Assembly (NCBI GenBank): GCA_946626395.1
Contig: CAMOUF010000207.1
Coordinates: forward strand, 1-33,259
Direction of reading: 5' to 3'
DNA length: 33,259 bases
DNA from: an uncultured Clostridia bacterium
GTDB taxonomy: Bacteria; Bacillota; Clostridia; Christensenellales; Aristaeellaceae
Below the pieces are notes generated by a model. That model did not search any database and was not told the origin of the DNA. It worked only from the letters and a program-made list of their open reading frames with translations. This document shows positions 16,939 through 25,623 of this stretch, piece after piece (position 1 is the first letter of the stretch; every line of letters begins with the position of its first letter). The position numbers and the translations under genes are program-made.

Positions 16939-18798
16939 TCAGGCCTTTTCCGCCAGCTTGGCGATCAGCTCGTTGCTGCGGGCGATGAAGGACTTGAGGT
17001 CCTCCGCCTCCAGGGGACGGCTGGACAGGCGGGCCAGGTCAAACAGCTGCCTGCACAGCAGGGCGCTCATGTCGCCTTCTTCCATGGCGGCCAGGGCGCG
17101 GATGGTGGGGCACAGGCGGTTGAGCACCAGGGTATATTTGGAGGGGAAGCCGAAGTCCTGGCCGTACATGGCGCTCATTTCCTTGTAACGGCGCACCTGT
17201 TCTTCCTCCGTCAGCACCACAGGCAGGTCATGGTCGCTGAGGGCCTCGATCTTCACGGTCAGCTCCTGATCGCCCAAAGCGTCCCGGAACAGCTTTTCCA
17301 TCTTGCCCTGGTCGATGTCCTTGCCTTCTTCGCTTTCCTCGGTCAGGCCGGTCACGTCGGCGTCCACCCGGACGAACTGCAGGCCCTCGTTGCCGCCGCC
17401 AAACTCCATGAAGCTCATAAAGTTCATATCGATCAGGGTGTCCATCACGGCCACGTCAATGCCCTTTTCGGTGTACAGGGCCACGGCCGCCGCCTGGCGG
17501 TTCTGCTCAGTGGTGTAATACACCTTCTTTTCCGCCTTGCCCTCGTTGCGGGCGCGGTATTCGTCCAGAGTCAGATATTCCCCGGCGGTGGTCTTGAACA
17601 GCAGGCTGCCCTTCACCATGTCATAGAACTTGCTGTCCCGCACGCAGCCATACTTGACGAAGGGGTGAATGTCGTCCCAGTAGGTTTCGTACTGCTTGCG
17701 CTCGGTGTTGAACAGGCCGTTGAGCCGGTCCGCCACCTTCTTGGTGATGTGGGCGGAAATCTTTTTCACATAGCCATCGTTTTGCAGGAAGGAGCGGCTC
17801 ACGTTCAGGGGCAGGTCGGGGCAGTCAATGACGCCCTTGAGGAGCATCAGGAATTCGGGAATCACTTCTTTGATGTTGTCCGCCACGAACACCTGCCGGT
17901 TGAACAGCTTGATTTCGCCCTCCTGGCCGCCGAAGTCCCGCTTGATCCGGGGGAAGTACAGGATGCCCTTCAAGTTAAAGGGATAGTCCACGTTCAGATG
18001 CACCCAGAACAGCGGGTCCTCAAAGGTGTGGAACAGCTTATGATAGGTTTCCTTATATTCTTCCTCGGTGCATTCCTTGGGCGCTTTCAGCCACAGGGGA
18101 TGCACGTCGTTGATGGGCGTTTGGGCCTTTTCCTTTTCTTCCTCCTCGGTGCCGGTGGGCTCGTCGGGGTCCTTTTTGGTTTCGTCGGGGGTCATATCCT
18201 CCAGATAGATGGGCACGCTCATATAGCCGCAGTAGCGATCCAGCACCTGGCGCACCCGGTAGCCGTCCAGGAATTCCTTTTCTTCATCCATGATATGCAG
18301 GATGATGGTGGTGCCCCGCTCCGTGCGGCCGCCATCCCGCATGGTGAAGGCCATGCCGTCCTCGCTCTCCCACAGAACAGGGGCCGCGCCCTCCTGATAG
18401 GACAGGGTGTCAATGGTCACCTTGTCGGCGGCCATGAAGGCGGAATAAAAGCCCAAGCCGAAATGGCCGATGATGCCGCCCTTATCGTCGCCGGTGTAAT
18501 TCTTTAAAAATTCCTCGGCGCTGGAGAAGGCCACCTGGTTGATGTACTTTTCCACTTCCTCGGCGGTCATGCCGATGCCGTTATCGGTAAAGCGCAGCTC
18601 CCCCGCTTCCTTGTCCACCGTGACGGTGACCCGGAGATCCTCGCCCGTTTCGCCCTTGAGCATTTTATATTTGGTGATGGCGTCGCAGCCGTTGCTGACC
18701 ATTTCGCGGATAAAAATGTCCTTATCGGAATAGAGCCAGCGCTTGATCACCGGCATGATATTTTGCGCGTGAATCGAAATGTTTCCTTTATTTTCCAT
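16939..18798 (-). CDS. htpG: molecular chaperone HtpG (Hsp90 family)
   Basis: MENKGNISIHAQNIMPVIKRWLYSDKDIFIREMVSNGCDAITK, FTDNGIGMTAEEVEKYINQVAFSSAEEF, IIGHFGLGFYSAFM; ATG 18798 preferred over upstream TTG. Confidence 0.96.
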   Translation of the reverse strand: MENKGNISIHAQNIMPVIKRWLYSDKDIFIREMVSNGCDAITKYKMLKGETGEDLRVTVTVDKEAGELRFTDNGIGMTAEEVEKYINQVAFSSAEEFLKNYTGDDKGGIIGHFGLGFYSAFMAADKVTIDTLSYQEGAAPVLWESEDGMAFTMRDGGRTERGTTIILHIMDEEKEFLDGYRVRQVLDRYCGYMSVPIYLEDMTPDETKKDPDEPTGTEEEEKEKAQTPINDVHPLWLKAPKECTEEEYKETYHKLFHTFEDPLFWVHLNVDYPFNLKGILYFPRIKRDFGGQEGEIKLFNRQVFVADNIKEVIPEFLMLLKGVIDCPDLPLNVSRSFLQNDGYVKKISAHITKKVADRLNGLFNTERKQYETYWDDIHPFVKYGCVRDSKFYDMVKGSLLFKTTAGEYLTLDEYRARNEGKAEKKVYYTTEQNRQAAAVALYTEKGIDVAVMDTLIDMNFMSFMEFGGGNEGLQFVRVDADVTGLTEESEEGKDIDQGKMEKLFRDALGDQELTVKIEALSDHDLPVVLTEEEQVRRYKEMSAMYGQDFGFPSKYTLVLNRLCPTIRALAAMEEGDMSALLCRQLFDLARLSSRPLEAEDLKSFIARSNELIAKLAEKA

Positions 18799-18863
18799 TG
18801 CCAATCTTCCTTCTTTCAGGTGATACGCGGCGAACAGCCCAGCCCTCCGCCGCCTTCTTTCAT

Positions 18864-18892
18864 ATTATACCACGGTCCTTTCCAAAATGCAA
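18864..18892 (-). promoter_or_regulatory. htpG promoter
   Basis: Minus strand TTGCAT (18887-18892), 17-bp spacer, TATAAT (18864-18869). Confidence 0.7.
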
Positions 18893-18899
18893 CAGAAAT

Positions 18900-18926
18900 T
18901 TAGCACTCAATAAAATCGAGTGCTAA
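18900..18926. promoter_or_regulatory. CIRCE element (HrcA operator)
   Basis: TTAGCACTC-AATAAAATC-GAGTGCTAA: exact 9-9-9 CIRCE consensus. Confidence 0.95.
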
Positions 18927-18951
18927 CAAATTCATACTTTTTCCTTTTTTC

Positions 18952-18980
18952 TTGTCTTCATAGGCAAATTATGATATAAT
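18952..18980 (+). promoter_or_regulatory. promoter of the toxin-antitoxin pair
   Basis: TTGTCT (18952-18957), 17-bp spacer, TATAAT (18975-18980). Confidence 0.65.
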
Positions 18981-19005
18981 ATGATTACAAAGGAGGAGAA
19001 AACCC

Positions 19006-19281
19006 ATGGAGCAAATCAGGCCTTCCGCTGAACTAAGGAACCATTACAGCGATCTTTCCAAGCTGTGCCGGGAAACGCGCCAGCCCATTCACATCACGGT
19101 AAACGGCCGAAATGACACCGTACTGCTCAGTGCCGCCGAATACGCTCAAATGAAAGCGGAGCTGGAGCTGCTGCGTATGCTGGCAGAGGCGGAGGAGGAT
19201 GCCGCCGCCGGACGGACGGCCCCCGCCGAAGACACATTCGCGGATATTCGTGCCAGACTGAACGAGAGGAAAAACGGATGA
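19006..19281 (+). CDS. Phd/YefM family antitoxin
   Basis: MEQIRPSAELRNHYSDLSKLCRETRQPIHITVNGRNDTVLLSAAEYAQMKAELELLRML: Phd/YefM pattern. Confidence 0.9.
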   Translation: MEQIRPSAELRNHYSDLSKLCRETRQPIHITVNGRNDTVLLSAAEYAQMKAELELLRMLAEAEEDAAAGRTAPAEDTFADIRARLNERKNG

Positions 19282-19589
19282 AGTATGCTCTGCTGCGCAC
19301 CGACACATTCAGCGATCAACTGAACGATATTATTTTTTATATTGTTCAGGACACCGGCGACGTGGACACGGCTTTGAGCGCGCTGGACCGTATCGAGCAG
19401 GATGTGATGCGGCTTGCAGCGTTTCCCAACAGCGGCAGCCTGCCCCGTTACGCCATCCTGCGCAGGCAAGGCTACCGCGTGCTTCCTGTGATGCGCTGGC
19501 TGGTGTTCTACAAGGTGGATCATTCCGCGCAAGCCGTGACCCTTTACGCCATTGCCGATCAGCGGCAGGAATACATGCGTCTGCTGTGA
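19278..19589 (+). CDS. RelE/ParE family toxin
   Basis: MKYALLRTDTFSDQLNDIIFYIVQDTGDVDTALSALDRIEQDVMRLAAFPNSGSLP...YRVLPVMRWLVFYKVD; overlaps the antitoxin stop. Confidence 0.9.
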   Translation: MKYALLRTDTFSDQLNDIIFYIVQDTGDVDTALSALDRIEQDVMRLAAFPNSGSLPRYAILRRQGYRVLPVMRWLVFYKVDHSAQAVTLYAIADQRQEYMRLL

Positions 19590-19621
19590 CCCCAAAGAGG
19601 TAATTTTTACATTGCTTTCCC

Positions 19622-19650
19622 TTGCGTGTCCCGGGCTTCTATGGTATATT
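19622..19650 (+). promoter_or_regulatory. promoter of the polysaccharide deacetylase gene
   Basis: TTGCGT (19622-19627), 17-bp spacer, TATATT (19645-19650). Confidence 0.5.
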
Positions 19651-19683
19651 TTTTGAGGAAATCCTTTTTTGGAGGACATACGT

Positions 19684-21009
19684 ATGAAGCGATTTTTCGC
19701 CCTGCTGGCGGCGGCCGCGCTGCTGCTGCCCGCGACGGCGCTGGCGGAGAAGGCCAGCAGCTTTCCGGCGGCTTTTCAGGTGAAATACACCGTCAAGGAC
19801 AAGCTGATTTCCGATCAGAAATACATTTCCTGGGAATATGTGACCACCGCCCGGACGGAGGCCGACGGGGAAATCAACGGCCTGGTGGATGATTTTGTGG
19901 AGAAAATGACCCCGGACATGCAAAAGAGCAGCAACCCCAAGCGCAACAGCCGCCTGGACGTGCACGTGGTGAACACCCGCAGCGGGGAAAGCTGCGTGAG
20001 CTTTTTGGTGCTGGCCCGGGAAAGCTACAAGCGCAAGCAGGTGCAGTCGCCCTTTGCCTGCCGGGTGTACGACATGGACACGGGAAACCAGGTGTTTCTT
20101 TCCGATTTATTCGAGGAGGATAGCGAAGCCTGGGACATCATGGGGGCCATGGTCTACGAGGAATTGAACAGCTATTTCCCCCACCTGGAGGCCGACCCGG
20201 AGACCCTGGCCTCCCTGTGCACCAAAGACGCGCTGATGGACACGCCCTTTATGCTGGGGCCGGTTTCCCTGAGCTTTCATTACGAAGCCAGGACCCTGTA
20301 TCCCAAGCAGCCCACCCTGATGCGGGTGACCATCCCCTACCGGGCTATCCGGGGCTATATGACGGAGTACGGCGAAAGGCAAACCGACAACACCAATTAT
20401 AAAATGGTGGCCCTGACCTTTGACGACGGGCCGGACTATTCCAACACCGCCACCCTGCTCAATAACCTGCGTCACAACGGGGCCCAGGCCACCTTTTTCC
20501 TGGTGGGCGACCGCATCGCCGAATACGCCGATATCGCCATGCGGCAGAACGACGAAAACCATTCCCTGCAAAGCCACCACTATAAGCACACCGACACCAG
20601 CAAATCCACCATTCCCCGCATCCAGGCCTATACCGAAAAAATGTACAAGGTCATGACGGAAACCTGGGGCCTGGGCCCCTGGATGCTGCGGGCGCCCTAC
20701 GGCATTTTTGATTATTTCATCAAGGCCAAGGTGAACCTGCCCCTCATCGAGTGGGACGTGGACACCAAGGACTGGACGGGCAAATCCTCCGCCGGGGTGA
20801 TGAGCGTGGTCCGCGCCGAAACCAAGGACGGCTCCATTATCCTCATGCACGACATCAAGGACAACACCCCCGAATCGGGCCGCCTGGCCGCCCAGTGGCT
20901 GTTTGAAAACGGGTATATGTGCGTCACGGTGGAAGAGCTGTTCATCCAGTATGAGCAGGAAATGGTGCCCAACAAAATCTATTACAGCGTAAAGACCACC
21001 CAGGATTGA
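19684..21009 (+). CDS. exported polysaccharide deacetylase (NodB domain, CE4) with DUF3298/RsiV-like N-terminal region
   Basis: Signal peptide; VALTFDDGPDYSNTATLL, SHHYKHTD, LRAPYGIFD, WDVDTKDW, IILMHDI. Confidence 0.88.
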   Translation: MKRFFALLAAAALLLPATALAEKASSFPAAFQVKYTVKDKLISDQKYISWEYVTTARTEADGEINGLVDDFVEKMTPDMQKSSNPKRNSRLDVHVVNTRSGESCVSFLVLARESYKRKQVQSPFACRVYDMDTGNQVFLSDLFEEDSEAWDIMGAMVYEELNSYFPHLEADPETLASLCTKDALMDTPFMLGPVSLSFHYEARTLYPKQPTLMRVTIPYRAIRGYMTEYGERQTDNTNYKMVALTFDDGPDYSNTATLLNNLRHNGAQATFFLVGDRIAEYADIAMRQNDENHSLQSHHYKHTDTSKSTIPRIQAYTEKMYKVMTETWGLGPWMLRAPYGIFDYFIKAKVNLPLIEWDVDTKDWTGKSSAGVMSVVRAETKDGSIILMHDIKDNTPESGRLAAQWLFENGYMCVTVEELFIQYEQEMVPNKIYYSVKTTQD

Positions 21010-21038
21010 ATCTTTCCCGCGCTGTCCGGGAGGGCCCT

Positions 21039-22001
21039 ATGCAAAGAAAGCTGGTCACAGTCATTTCTGTTTTGAATGAAGCCCATCGGGAAAAAATCCG
21101 CGCCGCCGCGGCGCGCCATGGCTTTGAAGCGCTGTTTTTTGACAGCGAAGCCCAGGCGCTGCCCCACCTTTCGGACGCGGAAATCGTGTTTGGGCAATCC
21201 GCCTTTTTCGCCAAAAACAGCCCCCGGCTGCGCTGGCTGTGCACTCCCTCGGCGGGGGTGGATCAATTCACCGCGCCGGACGCCTTCGCCTCTCCATCCG
21301 CCCTGCTTTCCAATTCCTCCGGGGCTTACGGCGTCACCATTGCCGAGCATGTGATCATGGTCACCCTGGAAATGCTGCGGCGGCAGGGGGACTACAACGC
21401 CATCGTCAGCCGCCGGGAATGGCGGCGGGATCTGCCGGTGCGCGCCATCAAGGGGAGCCGGATCACGCTGCTGGGCACCGGCGACATCGGCCAGGAAACC
21501 GCCCTGCGGCTGCGGGCCTTTGGGCCGGAAAGCATAGCGGGCATGAACCGGAGCGGGAAAAACCCCCAAGCGCTCTTTGACAGGATTTTTCGGCAGGAGG
21601 CCCTGGACGCTCTGCTGCCCCAGACGGATATCCTGATCATCTCCCTGCCCGGCACTCCGGAAACCCAACGGCTGCTGGACGCCAGGCGGGTGTCTTTGCT
21701 TCCGGATCAGGCGCTGGTCGTCAACGTGGGCCGGGGATCGGTGGTCGATCAGGCTGCCCTGGAAAAGGAGCTGCGTCAGGGCCGTCTTCTGGCCGCCCTG
21801 GACGTGTTTGAGCAAGAGCCCCTTCCCCAGGACGATCCCCTCTGGACCTGCCCCAACCTGCTTTTGATGCCCCACGTGGCCGGAAACATGACCCTGCCCT
21901 ACACCAAGGACCGCATCGTGGATCTGTTCCTGGAGGACTTTGAAAACTACTGCGCGGGGAAACCCCTCCATCGCTTAGTGGATATTAAAAAGGGCTACTG
22001 A
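21039..22001 (+). CDS. D-2-hydroxyacid dehydrogenase
   Basis: TLLGTGDIGQETALRLRAFG (NAD-binding), VVNVGRGSVVDQAAL (Arg), DVFEQEPLP (Glu), LMPHVAGN (His). Confidence 0.92.
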   Translation: MQRKLVTVISVLNEAHREKIRAAAARHGFEALFFDSEAQALPHLSDAEIVFGQSAFFAKNSPRLRWLCTPSAGVDQFTAPDAFASPSALLSNSSGAYGVTIAEHVIMVTLEMLRRQGDYNAIVSRREWRRDLPVRAIKGSRITLLGTGDIGQETALRLRAFGPESIAGMNRSGKNPQALFDRIFRQEALDALLPQTDILIISLPGTPETQRLLDARRVSLLPDQALVVNVGRGSVVDQAALEKELRQGRLLAALDVFEQEPLPQDDPLWTCPNLLLMPHVAGNMTLPYTKDRIVDLFLEDFENYCAGKPLHRLVDIKKGY

Positions 22002-22021
22002 ATCGGCGCGTTCGTCCAACG

Positions 22022-22059
22022 AAAAACCGCTCCCTCTGCAACGGAAGGAGCGGTTTTTT
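22022..22059. terminator. bidirectional rho-independent terminator
   Basis: aaaaaccgctcc / ggagcggttttt perfect 12-bp stem, T-runs on both strands, between convergent genes. Confidence 0.88.
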
Positions 22060-22075
22060 GTACCCATCCGTTTGT

Positions 22076-22729
22076 TCACGGATTGCATTTCTGGCAGGGA
22101 TCGTAGCCCTGTTCAATCAGGGCTTCCCGAGTGGTGGTGGTATTTTTCCGGTTTTCGGTGGTGATCCTGTCCACCTCGGCGCAGCCGGGCAGATGGAACT
22201 TCATGGTCTTGGTGTTCAGCACATACCGCTTTCTGCCGGTGGCGGGCGCAGCGGTGGGCTTGGGCGTGGCTTTCCGGGCGGCGGAAGGCGTGGCGGTGGG
22301 CTTGGGCGTGGCTGTGGCCGTCACGAAGGCGCTGGCATTGGAAGCGCTGATCAGCGCGCGCAGGGTTTCCCCGGCGGCGGCGTCCGCCGAAATCGTGATC
22401 AGTCCCGCCAAGGTCAGCGGATAAAACACGTCGCCCTTGATATATCCTTCCTTCAGGGATTTGCCGCTTAAGTACCGGATTTTATACCACAGGGTTTTGC
22501 TCACCGTTTCAGTGGACAGGATGGCGCACACCTGATAGTCCTTCAATTGATCGGCGCTGCTCCTCGCCGCGGCGGATTTATACACCGCCAGCGCGTTCAC
22601 GTTATTGGCGTGGGCCACGCCGAAAGGAACGGCTTCGCTCAGCGGCTTTGTCAGCTGATCCGCCGACGCGGAGAAGCATACGCCCCACAGCATGGAAGCG
22701 ATCAGCAGGATAGACAGCCATTTTTTCAT
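22076..22729 (-). CDS. secreted protein with TPKPTATP linker and C-terminal Cys-pair domain
   Basis: Signal peptide; ATATPKPTATPSAARKATPKPTAAP; VLNTKTMKFHLPGCAEVDRITTENRKNTTTTREALIEQGYDPCQKCNP resembles Ada-type metal-binding/DNA-entry-nuclease-associated tail. Confidence 0.75.
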   Translation of the reverse strand: MKKWLSILLIASMLWGVCFSASADQLTKPLSEAVPFGVAHANNVNALAVYKSAAARSSADQLKDYQVCAILSTETVSKTLWYKIRYLSGKSLKEGYIKGDVFYPLTLAGLITISADAAAGETLRALISASNASAFVTATATPKPTATPSAARKATPKPTAAPATGRKRYVLNTKTMKFHLPGCAEVDRITTENRKNTTTTREALIEQGYDPCQKCNP

Positions 22730-22787
22730 AGAGTAACCCCTCCCCTTTCTATTTGCTTGATCCGCCCAAATGCCTGGTTTTCCAGGC

Positions 22788-24161
22788 TTATGCTTTCTTT
22801 TCCTTCAGGCGGAAAATGATCAGGCACATCAGCGCCAGATACGCCGCCATCAGCCCCAGAGTGGCCCAGCAAAGGGCTTCGCTCTGGGCGGCCAGGGATA
22901 CCAGCACCAGAATGGGCGCGCCCAGCACGATGCCAAAGCTGCTGCCGGTGATCAGATTATTGGCGGCGGGGGGGGAAAGCTCCGGGTCGATTTCCCGCAG
23001 CAGGAGCACGCCTGAGCTGATGGTGCCCGTAAGCATGCCGAACATGGAAATGAGTCCCTGATCGTAATACGCCGGATAAATGGCTTTGCTGCATTTTTTC
23101 AGATGGAGCCAAGTGATGGCTCCGCCCAGCACCGCCATGAGAAGAAAGGGCAGCAGCAGGCCCCGGATATCCTCCACCTGAATGGAAGAAATGCCCGCCA
23201 CAATCATGATATCAAAGAAAAAACCGGAAATGCGGTTCAGCAGATAGTTGTTCTGATAGCGAAGGGCGCGGGTTTCATCCCCCTTGCCGCCGCTTTGCAG
23301 CACCCGCCGCAGCAGCATGGCCAGAGCGGAACCGATGATAAAGTTAAAGCCCCACAAGAGCGGCGAAACCGTTTTCGCCAGCCCAGGGGCCAGGGACCCC
23401 AGCAGGGAGGTCAGCCTCCAGGTGACCAGGAAGGTGGCCAGATAAACCACCAGCACCCACGCCGCCTGAATGGAAAGCGCGTCAATGGACGCGGAAAGGG
23501 AGCCGCTGCCGCTGCCGGAAAAAAAGTCCTGGGCGCTTTGGGCAGGGGCCGCTTGCTTTGGCTCCATGATTTTTCCCTGACGCCTGCGCACATTCAGCAG
23601 GATCACCCCCGCCGTGCAGGCCACCAGATAGCCCGTGGCGGCAAGGGCCATGCCGAAGCTGCGGCCCCCCGCAAAGCCCAGGGCCTCATAGGTGGAGCCC
23701 ACGTTATTGGCCTGGCCCGGGCCCTGGCCGTAGCCCATGGGCAGCAGCAGCCCCGCGGCCCGGAACAAGCCGGGCATCAGGGGGTAGGATAAAACCAGCG
23801 ACACCGCCAGCCCCACCATGCCCTGCACCAGATAGGTGCTCACGATCAGCGCGCCGGATTTGAGCCCGGTCAGGCTGCGGCCGCTCCCGGAGCCCTCGGG
23901 CGGCACCCGCAGGCCCATGGCGATAAAGCCCAGGGCAATGCCGTGGAACACCAATATTTCCATCAGCCCTTCATCCAGGGGCGCGCCCAGATATTTGGCC
24001 CCCAGCAGCAAAAAGCCCGCCAGCACCGGCATGGGCAGCATGACCTTTCGGATGGGCTTCACGGCGCGGTATAAAAAATGGGCGATAAGGATCGCGCCTG
24101 CCACCATCCCCAGCTGAACAATGATATTCCATAAAGCGGTATTCGCGGCTGAATAATCCAA
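22788..24161 (-). CDS. sodium:glutamate symporter (ESS/GltS-like) family
   Basis: Polytopic protein with LPMGYGQGPGQANNVGSTYEALGFAGGRSFGMALAATGYLVACTAGVILLN; start taken as TTG 24161 after GGGAGG. Confidence 0.75.
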   Translation of the reverse strand: MDYSAANTALWNIIVQLGMVAGAILIAHFLYRAVKPIRKVMLPMPVLAGFLLLGAKYLGAPLDEGLMEILVFHGIALGFIAMGLRVPPEGSGSGRSLTGLKSGALIVSTYLVQGMVGLAVSLVLSYPLMPGLFRAAGLLLPMGYGQGPGQANNVGSTYEALGFAGGRSFGMALAATGYLVACTAGVILLNVRRRQGKIMEPKQAAPAQSAQDFFSGSGSGSLSASIDALSIQAAWVLVVYLATFLVTWRLTSLLGSLAPGLAKTVSPLLWGFNFIIGSALAMLLRRVLQSGGKGDETRALRYQNNYLLNRISGFFFDIMIVAGISSIQVEDIRGLLLPFLLMAVLGGAITWLHLKKCSKAIYPAYYDQGLISMFGMLTGTISSGVLLLREIDPELSPPAANNLITGSSFGIVLGAPILVLVSLAAQSEALCWATLGLMAAYLALMCLIIFRLKEKKA

Positions 24162-24163
24162 TG

Positions 24164-25312
24164 TTATCTTCCTCCCGTTTTTTTCGCCGTCCACCAGTCC
24201 AGATATTTTCTTAGGTTGGCCCCATTTTGGCAGCGGACTTCATAATAAGCCTCCCCCACGGAGAACAGGAGCACATTGTGCCGGGTCATGGCCATGGCCT
24301 GGACGGCGTCCGGATACAGGATTTTTCCCACTGCCTCCAGATGATCCGCGTATTGAAGGATGGAGCCGCTGCCCAGGCAGACCTGCCGGTGGGCGTCCTC
24401 GATCCTGGACAGGGTCATGCCCTCGTCCCGGAACAAAATCTCCCGCTCCTGGGGCGCGAAATTCCTCCGGCGCAATTGCTCCTTTTGCCATGCGTCCCAC
24501 TGGGCAAGGGTGGGGAAAGGGGCGTCATGGGGAAAAAAGCCCGTAGGGGTCAGGCGCGTTTCCAGTCCGCAGGCGCAGAAAAACCGGTCTCCTTTGCTTT
24601 TCAGCGTGCCCACCCTTTTGCATTTTGGGCACAGGTACAGCAGCCTTTCCAGGCATTCCGCCAAATGGCGGGACCGATACGGCGCCGGGTTTTCCGCCTG
24701 CCTTGCCCAGGCGTCCTCACCGATGTCCCGGTCGATCAGGGCGTTTAGCTGCCCCGTGGTCATCTGTTTCAAGGGGGCCGGCTGATAGATGCCCGCTACC
24801 CGGCCCCGGACAGGGCCTTTGCGGGGCTTTTTCGCCCATCGGGGATCGGCCAGATAGGCGCCCTCCAGCCGGTAGGTGACCAGCGCCGCGTCCATCATAC
24901 GGGCCAGGGTGCCGGTGCCCGGCACCACGGGGATGCTTTTTCCATCCCAGCTGGCTTCGCCTTCCGCGAACAGGCAGATGGAATGCCCGGCCCGCAGATG
25001 CTTTAAGCAGAGCCTGGCCGTCTCCACGCCGGAATCACCCTTGCAGCGGGGAATGATCCCCACCAGCCATTGCAGCGCCCGGGAGAGAAGCCCCTTGCGG
25101 AAAAGATGCTCGCTGGCCACAAAATACGCCTGCCGCTTCCCCAGGGCCAGGGCCAGGAGAATCGGGTCCCGGGCCGAGGCATGATTGCAGACCAGCAAAA
25201 TCGGCCCTTCTGCTTGGATGGGCTCGCAGGAAAACCGAAAGAAACGCAGAAGAAAAGGGCGGGCCGCCTGCAGCACACGCCAAATCCGCAGGTAACGGGC
25301 ATGATCATCCAT
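24164..25312 (-). CDS. lysophospholipid/1-acylglycerol-3-phosphate acyltransferase (PlsC-like) with zinc-ribbon insertion
   Basis: NHASARDPILL (NHx4D), CLFAEGEASWDG, VVPGTGTLARM; CPKCKRVGTLKSKGDRFFCACG zinc-ribbon-like. Confidence 0.82.
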   Translation of the reverse strand: MDDHARYLRIWRVLQAARPFLLRFFRFSCEPIQAEGPILLVCNHASARDPILLALALGKRQAYFVASEHLFRKGLLSRALQWLVGIIPRCKGDSGVETARLCLKHLRAGHSICLFAEGEASWDGKSIPVVPGTGTLARMMDAALVTYRLEGAYLADPRWAKKPRKGPVRGRVAGIYQPAPLKQMTTGQLNALIDRDIGEDAWARQAENPAPYRSRHLAECLERLLYLCPKCKRVGTLKSKGDRFFCACGLETRLTPTGFFPHDAPFPTLAQWDAWQKEQLRRRNFAPQEREILFRDEGMTLSRIEDAHRQVCLGSGSILQYADHLEAVGKILYPDAVQAMAMTRHNVLLFSVGEAYYEVRCQNGANLRKYLDWWTAKKTGGR

Positions 25313-25423
25313 CCGGCCGCCTCCTCTCTGCTCCCCATCTGTCATGCTCTTTTTTCTCCCGCCCATCATACCATAATCCATAAAAAATGGAAAGAACTAT
25401 TGTATAACTATATGAACGCTTTC

Positions 25424-25600
25424 AATCACCAGGCAATAGGCATCAGGCAATAGGCAATAGGAAAACGAGAGTACAGAGTGAAGAATTCAGAGTTCAGATA
25501 TTTTCGTTATTTCAAGTCTTCATGCGTTTCTTGTGTACGCTATATTCCTCTGCACTCTGTACTGCACTCTTTCAACTATTGCCTTTTGCCTAATCACTTA
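25424..25600. repeat. intergenic inverted/direct repeat element
   Basis: AGGCAATAGG at 25431, 25445, 25452; inverted partner ctattgccttttgcct at 25576-25591; agtacagagtg (25470-25480)/cactctgtact (25553-25563) perfect 11-bp inverted repeat. Confidence 0.6.
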
Positions 25601-25623
25601 AAGTGCTTTTCCAGCCTTCCCAA

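Noticed and set aside
16795-18507. 570-aa plus-strand ORF antisense to htpG
   Set aside because: Shadow ORF; the minus strand encodes full-length HtpG with all motifs
25431-25461. AGGCAATAGG tandem units as a CRISPR array
   Set aside because: Units are too short and adjacent, with no regular unique spacers and no cas genes
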